Part shown: positions 40,823 through 43,443 of the stretch, piece by piece | Layout: the number at the start of each line of letters is the position of its first letter | Numbering within the stretch: position 1 is the stretch's first letter | From: Micavibrio sp. | GTDB lineage: Bacteria; Pseudomonadota; Alphaproteobacteria; Micavibrionales; Micavibrionaceae | NCBI GenBank assembly: GCA_021604545.1 | Contig: BQJE01000001.1 | Coordinates: 1-43,443 of the forward strand | Direction: 5' to 3' | Length of the DNA stretch: 43,443 nucleotides | The notes under the pieces: model-generated | Databases searched by the model: none | The model's input: only the letters and a program-made list of their open reading frames with translations | What the model was told of the DNA's origin: nothing | Made by a program: the position numbers and the translations under genes

Positions 40823-41135
40823 AGATCGACGAATTATTTTTGATTACGAAGAGATATACAAGGCACTCTATTCGCTTTGTGTTCAGAAAGAGCGGAAAAA
40901 GCCGCCTTCTGGTGTTATTACTATGCTTGTCGAGGATGACAAAGATGATAGCCGCATTTATGTGCGGATCGAGAATGAGCTTGATAAATCCGGGGCTAAA
41001 ATTGAATATAGCCGTGATTTTTTGGCAGCGGCTTTGATGGTCTATTGCAGAGGTTGTGGCATTCCTTTGCCTAAGAAAGCCAGGAAGTCAGTTATGATCC
41101 GTGAAAAGGACGTCATTCTACGCGCTGAGATGTAG
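40812..41135 (+). CDS. Conserved small hypothetical protein next to glycosyltransferase
   Basis: A 107-residue soluble protein: IIFDYEEIYKALYSLCVQKE at the start, then YSRDFLAAALMVYCRGCGIPLP and a basic end KKARKSVMIREKD. I do not know a named family. GGTGGGG precedes the ATG. Close coupling with the glycosyltransferase suggests a partner or regulator. It converges on the methyltransferase gene with two bases between stops. Confidence 0.7.
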   Translation: MPHEDRRIIFDYEEIYKALYSLCVQKERKKPPSGVITMLVEDDKDDSRIYVRIENELDKSGAKIEYSRDFLAAALMVYCRGCGIPLPKKARKSVMIREKDVILRAEM

Positions 41136-41137
41136 TG

Positions 41138-41644
41138 CTATAACCAGCGCCTTGTAGATTTTTTGTAGGCCTGATAACTCTCTCCAAATTTTTTCTCCAG
41201 ATACTCTTCTTCGCGCTCGATGACGTGGCGGTTCATGGTGTAGAGAAGCGGTGCCAGAAAAATAAATCCCCACAACAAATCGAGCAGGAAACACAGCCCC
41301 ACATAAAGACATGTCAGGGCAATATAAATAGGGTTGCGCGAAAAACGATATGTGCCATCGGTCACAAGGGCAGTCGCAGGACGATTGGTTTGTACATTGG
41401 TGCCTTCACCCGCAAAGCGCATAATTGATGCGGCGCCTATGCCAAAACCGAGGCTCATTAAAAGCATACCAATGGCAAATTGTGTGCCCCAGCCGATCAG
41501 GTCTATACCAATAACCAACTCAATGATTATAGCCGCCAGCAAAAACAACCCATATAGCAACGGGGGTCTCATGATAACGCTTGGGTGGTCGTTCTGGGCG
41601 CTGTTTTCTACCGTATCTTCTATTAAGTTATTTTCCTGTGTCAC
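41138..41644 (-). CDS. Isoprenylcysteine carboxyl methyltransferase-family protein
   Basis: A 168-residue membrane methyltransferase of the ICMT/PEMT-like family. Four hydrophobic stretches; the SAM-binding signature is TDGTYRFSRNPIYIALT, and the C-terminal EREEEYLEKKFGESYQAYKK is typical. Bacterial members often methylate lipids or isoprenoid-linked substrates; the substrate here is unknown. It overlaps the DUF3137 gene by four bases (ATGA), so the two are coupled. Confidence 0.85.
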   Translation of the reverse strand: MTQENNLIEDTVENSAQNDHPSVIMRPPLLYGLFLLAAIIIELVIGIDLIGWGTQFAIGMLLMSLGFGIGAASIMRFAGEGTNVQTNRPATALVTDGTYRFSRNPIYIALTCLYVGLCFLLDLLWGFIFLAPLLYTMNRHVIEREEEYLEKKFGESYQAYKKSTRRWL

Positions 41645-42654
41645 GTGGCTTTGTCCGGGCTGTCTTTTGGTTTGTAAAGGCTGAGAAGGTCGATAATCGA
41701 TAAGATTTGTTCAATCTCCTTTTTGCATCTCTGGGCCTGCACACTTGTTGTTACTGGTAGATAGAGGTTTGATGTCTCAAACATATCGACTTCATAAGGG
41801 ATCATGATGAATATATATTTTCCCCGGTAAAAAGAGACTGATAACGGTGCCTTGTCGAATTCGACTGACAGCTCTGCAAAGTGTTCGAGGATTTCGTCGC
41901 TAGCCAGACTTTCACCTTCCTGAGGCGCATCAGAAAAAACTTCAAAAGTGCTGGCCAGTTTCTGGTTGTTAATTGTGATTTGTTGAAGATCCTTCCAGCG
42001 CTTTCCTTTCCACTGTTTGGTTGCCTGATGATCGGCTGTAATAATTGTGTGTCCTTTAAAACGGTCGGCGGGTAATTCCAAAAGAACAAATATGCCGTCA
42101 AAAACATAACCGTCTTTTCGTTTACTATGTGACAGGCGCGCTTCGGACAGTATCATTTTTATTTCTTTGTACGTTCCGGCAAAACAGTCTTCGGCAATGT
42201 ATTGGTCGAAGGCCGGAAGGATTTTTGCAGGGCCCATCATTTTAGCTTTGATGCCGCTTTTGGGTCTGTATTTCAGACCACCCAGCGCCTTTGCAAGTTT
42301 GGGCATGAAAACGTTTTTGTGCTGGAGCTCATATTCCTGCAACGGTTTCATTTTAAACTGACTGAGCAAAAAATACGGGACAATACCGAGAGCCAGAAAC
42401 AAAAGACCGGGAAGGAATTGAAACTTATAAAAGAAAAACCAGCCAAAGGCACAGGAGCCGAGGATTACACAGAGAAGCCCAAGAGAGAAAGCCATATGGC
42501 TTCGGCTTTCATATTGCTTCATGCAATTCAGGCGGGCGTCTTCGGCTTGATCAATTAGTCTTTTTATATCAGCTGAAAAATGCGCGGTATCTGTAGGCTC
42601 TATGGTTTCATTTTCAGCGTCTGGCTCACTATCAGTTTTTTTTACTTCTTCCAT
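41641..42654 (-). CDS. DUF3137 membrane protein
   Basis: A 337-residue protein. Disordered acidic start, two membrane helices (about residues 53-95), then a cytoplasmic domain with VFDGIFVLLELPADRFKGHTI and the C-terminal YIFIMIPYEVDMFETS typical of DUF3137. Function of the family is unknown. It precedes and is coupled to the methyltransferase gene. Confidence 0.8.
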   Translation of the reverse strand: MEEVKKTDSEPDAENETIEPTDTAHFSADIKRLIDQAEDARLNCMKQYESRSHMAFSLGLLCVILGSCAFGWFFFYKFQFLPGLLFLALGIVPYFLLSQFKMKPLQEYELQHKNVFMPKLAKALGGLKYRPKSGIKAKMMGPAKILPAFDQYIAEDCFAGTYKEIKMILSEARLSHSKRKDGYVFDGIFVLLELPADRFKGHTIITADHQATKQWKGKRWKDLQQITINNQKLASTFEVFSDAPQEGESLASDEILEHFAELSVEFDKAPLSVSFYRGKYIFIMIPYEVDMFETSNLYLPVTTSVQAQRCKKEIEQILSIIDLLSLYKPKDSPDKAT

Positions 42655-42773
42655 AGGGTCATCATATCATATTTTTAGTTCTGAAGGACACAAAGCGAAG
42701 GGTTTTTAAAAATCCCCCGTATCAAGGTCAAGCTCAATAAAACGAGCATATGACATGAAGCGAGGAGATTATT

Positions 42774-43259
42774 ATGAAACTGAAGACTTTAATCGTGGCC
42801 GGGATGGTCATGATACCGATCACTTTTGCGGCGCAAAACGTACAGGCTGCGCCTTATTGTAAAAGCCATACGAAAACTGTGCGTATAAACGGCCATATTG
42901 AGGCCGAGCATTATAAAACCTGCCTGCGATCTGATGGGTCATGGGTGATTGCCTCACATTCTGGTTCTGGTGGTTATGGGGGCGGTCATTATGATGACAG
43001 TCATCATGGCAAAGGGCATAACAAGGCCAAAAAGCATGTTAAGAAACACGTGAAAAATCACATCAAGCATGCGTATAAAGCCCCATATTATCATGGCTAC
43101 AAGAAGCCCTATCACCATAACTCTTATTACCCTAAGAGGAGTATCAAACGCTATGGGCCTGGCTATTTCCGAAAGTATTACCAGCCGCAGAGGCATCATT
43201 ACCAGAGCACAAGGCGTCATAATCATCGCCATACGCAGCGTTGCGGCCACGGTTACTAG
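42774..43259 (+). CDS. Secreted His/Tyr/Lys-rich protein
   Basis: A 161-residue protein. Signal peptide at residues 1 to about 25 (MKLKTLIVAGMVMIPITFAA, cleavage near VQA-AP). After a small domain with two cysteines (PYCKSHTKTVRI and YKTCLRSDGSWVIASH), the rest (residues about 62-161) is low complexity: His, Tyr, Lys, Gly, Arg. The histidine density suggests metal binding or polyanion contact in the envelope. GAGGAG precedes the ATG. A strong terminator follows. Confidence 0.75.
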   Translation: MKLKTLIVAGMVMIPITFAAQNVQAAPYCKSHTKTVRINGHIEAEHYKTCLRSDGSWVIASHSGSGGYGGGHYDDSHHGKGHNKAKKHVKKHVKNHIKHAYKAPYYHGYKKPYHHNSYYPKRSIKRYGPGYFRKYYQPQRHHYQSTRRHNHRHTQRCGHGY

Positions 43260-43308
43260 AGCGCCTTTTCCTGTCTCCGCCGCGCTTTCCCCCCAAAAGT
43301 GCGTGCCA

Positions 43309-43347
43309 ACACCCCCGCTTTAATCCCTTGAGCGGGGGTGTTTTATT
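43309..43347 (+). terminator. Rho-independent terminator after the His-rich gene
   Basis: ACACCCCCGCT pairs with AGCGGGGGTGT around a ten-base loop (43320-43330), then TTTTATT. Confidence 0.85.
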
Positions 43348-43436
43348 AGTATTTATAGGGATTTTCCCTTTGGGCATCTTGGTGTAAACTTAAGAACATA
43401 GGATTCGTTGTTAACCAATCAGGAAAGGGTAAAACT

Positions 43437-43443
43437 ATGGCTG
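43437..43443 (+). CDS. Start of a gene truncated by the window edge
   Basis: ATGGCTG after AGGAAAGGG (43421-43429) is a convincing start site; only two codons are inside the window, so no product can be named. Confidence 0.4.

Overview
The window is chromosomal DNA of an alphaproteobacterium that I cannot place further. The signs are: an F1-ATPase zeta-type inhibitor (DUF1476, essentially an alphaproteobacterial family) beside BolA and monothiol glutaredoxin genes; a complete System I cytochrome c maturation locus; an alphaproteobacterial-type CheZ; a long isocitrate dehydrogenase with an extra C-terminal domain; and a GTA-type three-helix holin. No rRNA, tRNA, CRISPR array or insertion sequence was seen.

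Layout. (1) 1-4293, housekeeping: a partial GNAT acetyltransferase, grxD, a BolA-family gene, the ATPase inhibitor, purC, nadK, and a pyrE that carries an N-terminal repressor-type helix-turn-helix domain. (2) 4467-21176, a 16.7 kb podovirus-type virion gene cluster: portal/head-tail connector, Bbp19-like protein, scaffold-like protein, major capsid protein, tail tubular proteins A and B, a coiled-coil internal-protein candidate, a peptidoglycan-binding-like protein, a tail spike with T7-type N-terminus and beta-helix, large terminase, SleB endolysin and GTA-type holin. I see no integrase, phage repressor, replication gene or att repeats. Several small accessory (moron-like) genes interrupt it: PilZ, a lipoprotein, secreted proteins, and a small gene with its own promoter and terminator. 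(3) 21230-24868: icd, folD, a YggT-family gene and a predicted zinc protease. (4) 24852-32095: ccmIHGFE-metB-ccmDCBA on the minus strand, mostly joined by 4-nt overlaps, with metB inside the locus and a candidate leader RNA or attenuator upstream of ccmA. (5) 32415-36085: two small AT-rich genes, then acnA. (6) 36086-43443: several unrecognised proteins, cheZ, a GT-B glycosyltransferase with a small partner, an ICMT-like methyltransferase with a DUF3137 protein, and a secreted histidine-rich protein.

The most unusual part is the left edge of the phage cluster. A virion, packaging and lysis set without replication or integration genes looks like a domesticated phage or a podovirus-derived gene transfer agent, not a normal prophage. 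It is transcribed divergently from pyrE. The PyrE protein appears to be a catalytically intact orotate phosphoribosyltransferase fused to a LexA/S24-type DNA-binding domain. The shared control region holds three GAAC-like tetramers at an exact 11-nt period, the spacing of the alphaproteobacterial LexA box. Control of particle production by pyrimidine status or by SOS is an inference from these arrangements.

A second unusual feature is a pair of structured intergenic repeats, after icd and between ccmC and ccmB. Their inner core is conserved, while the outer arms differ in sequence but remain self-complementary. Function assignments rest on recognised motifs and gene order read by eye; no database search or folding program was run.
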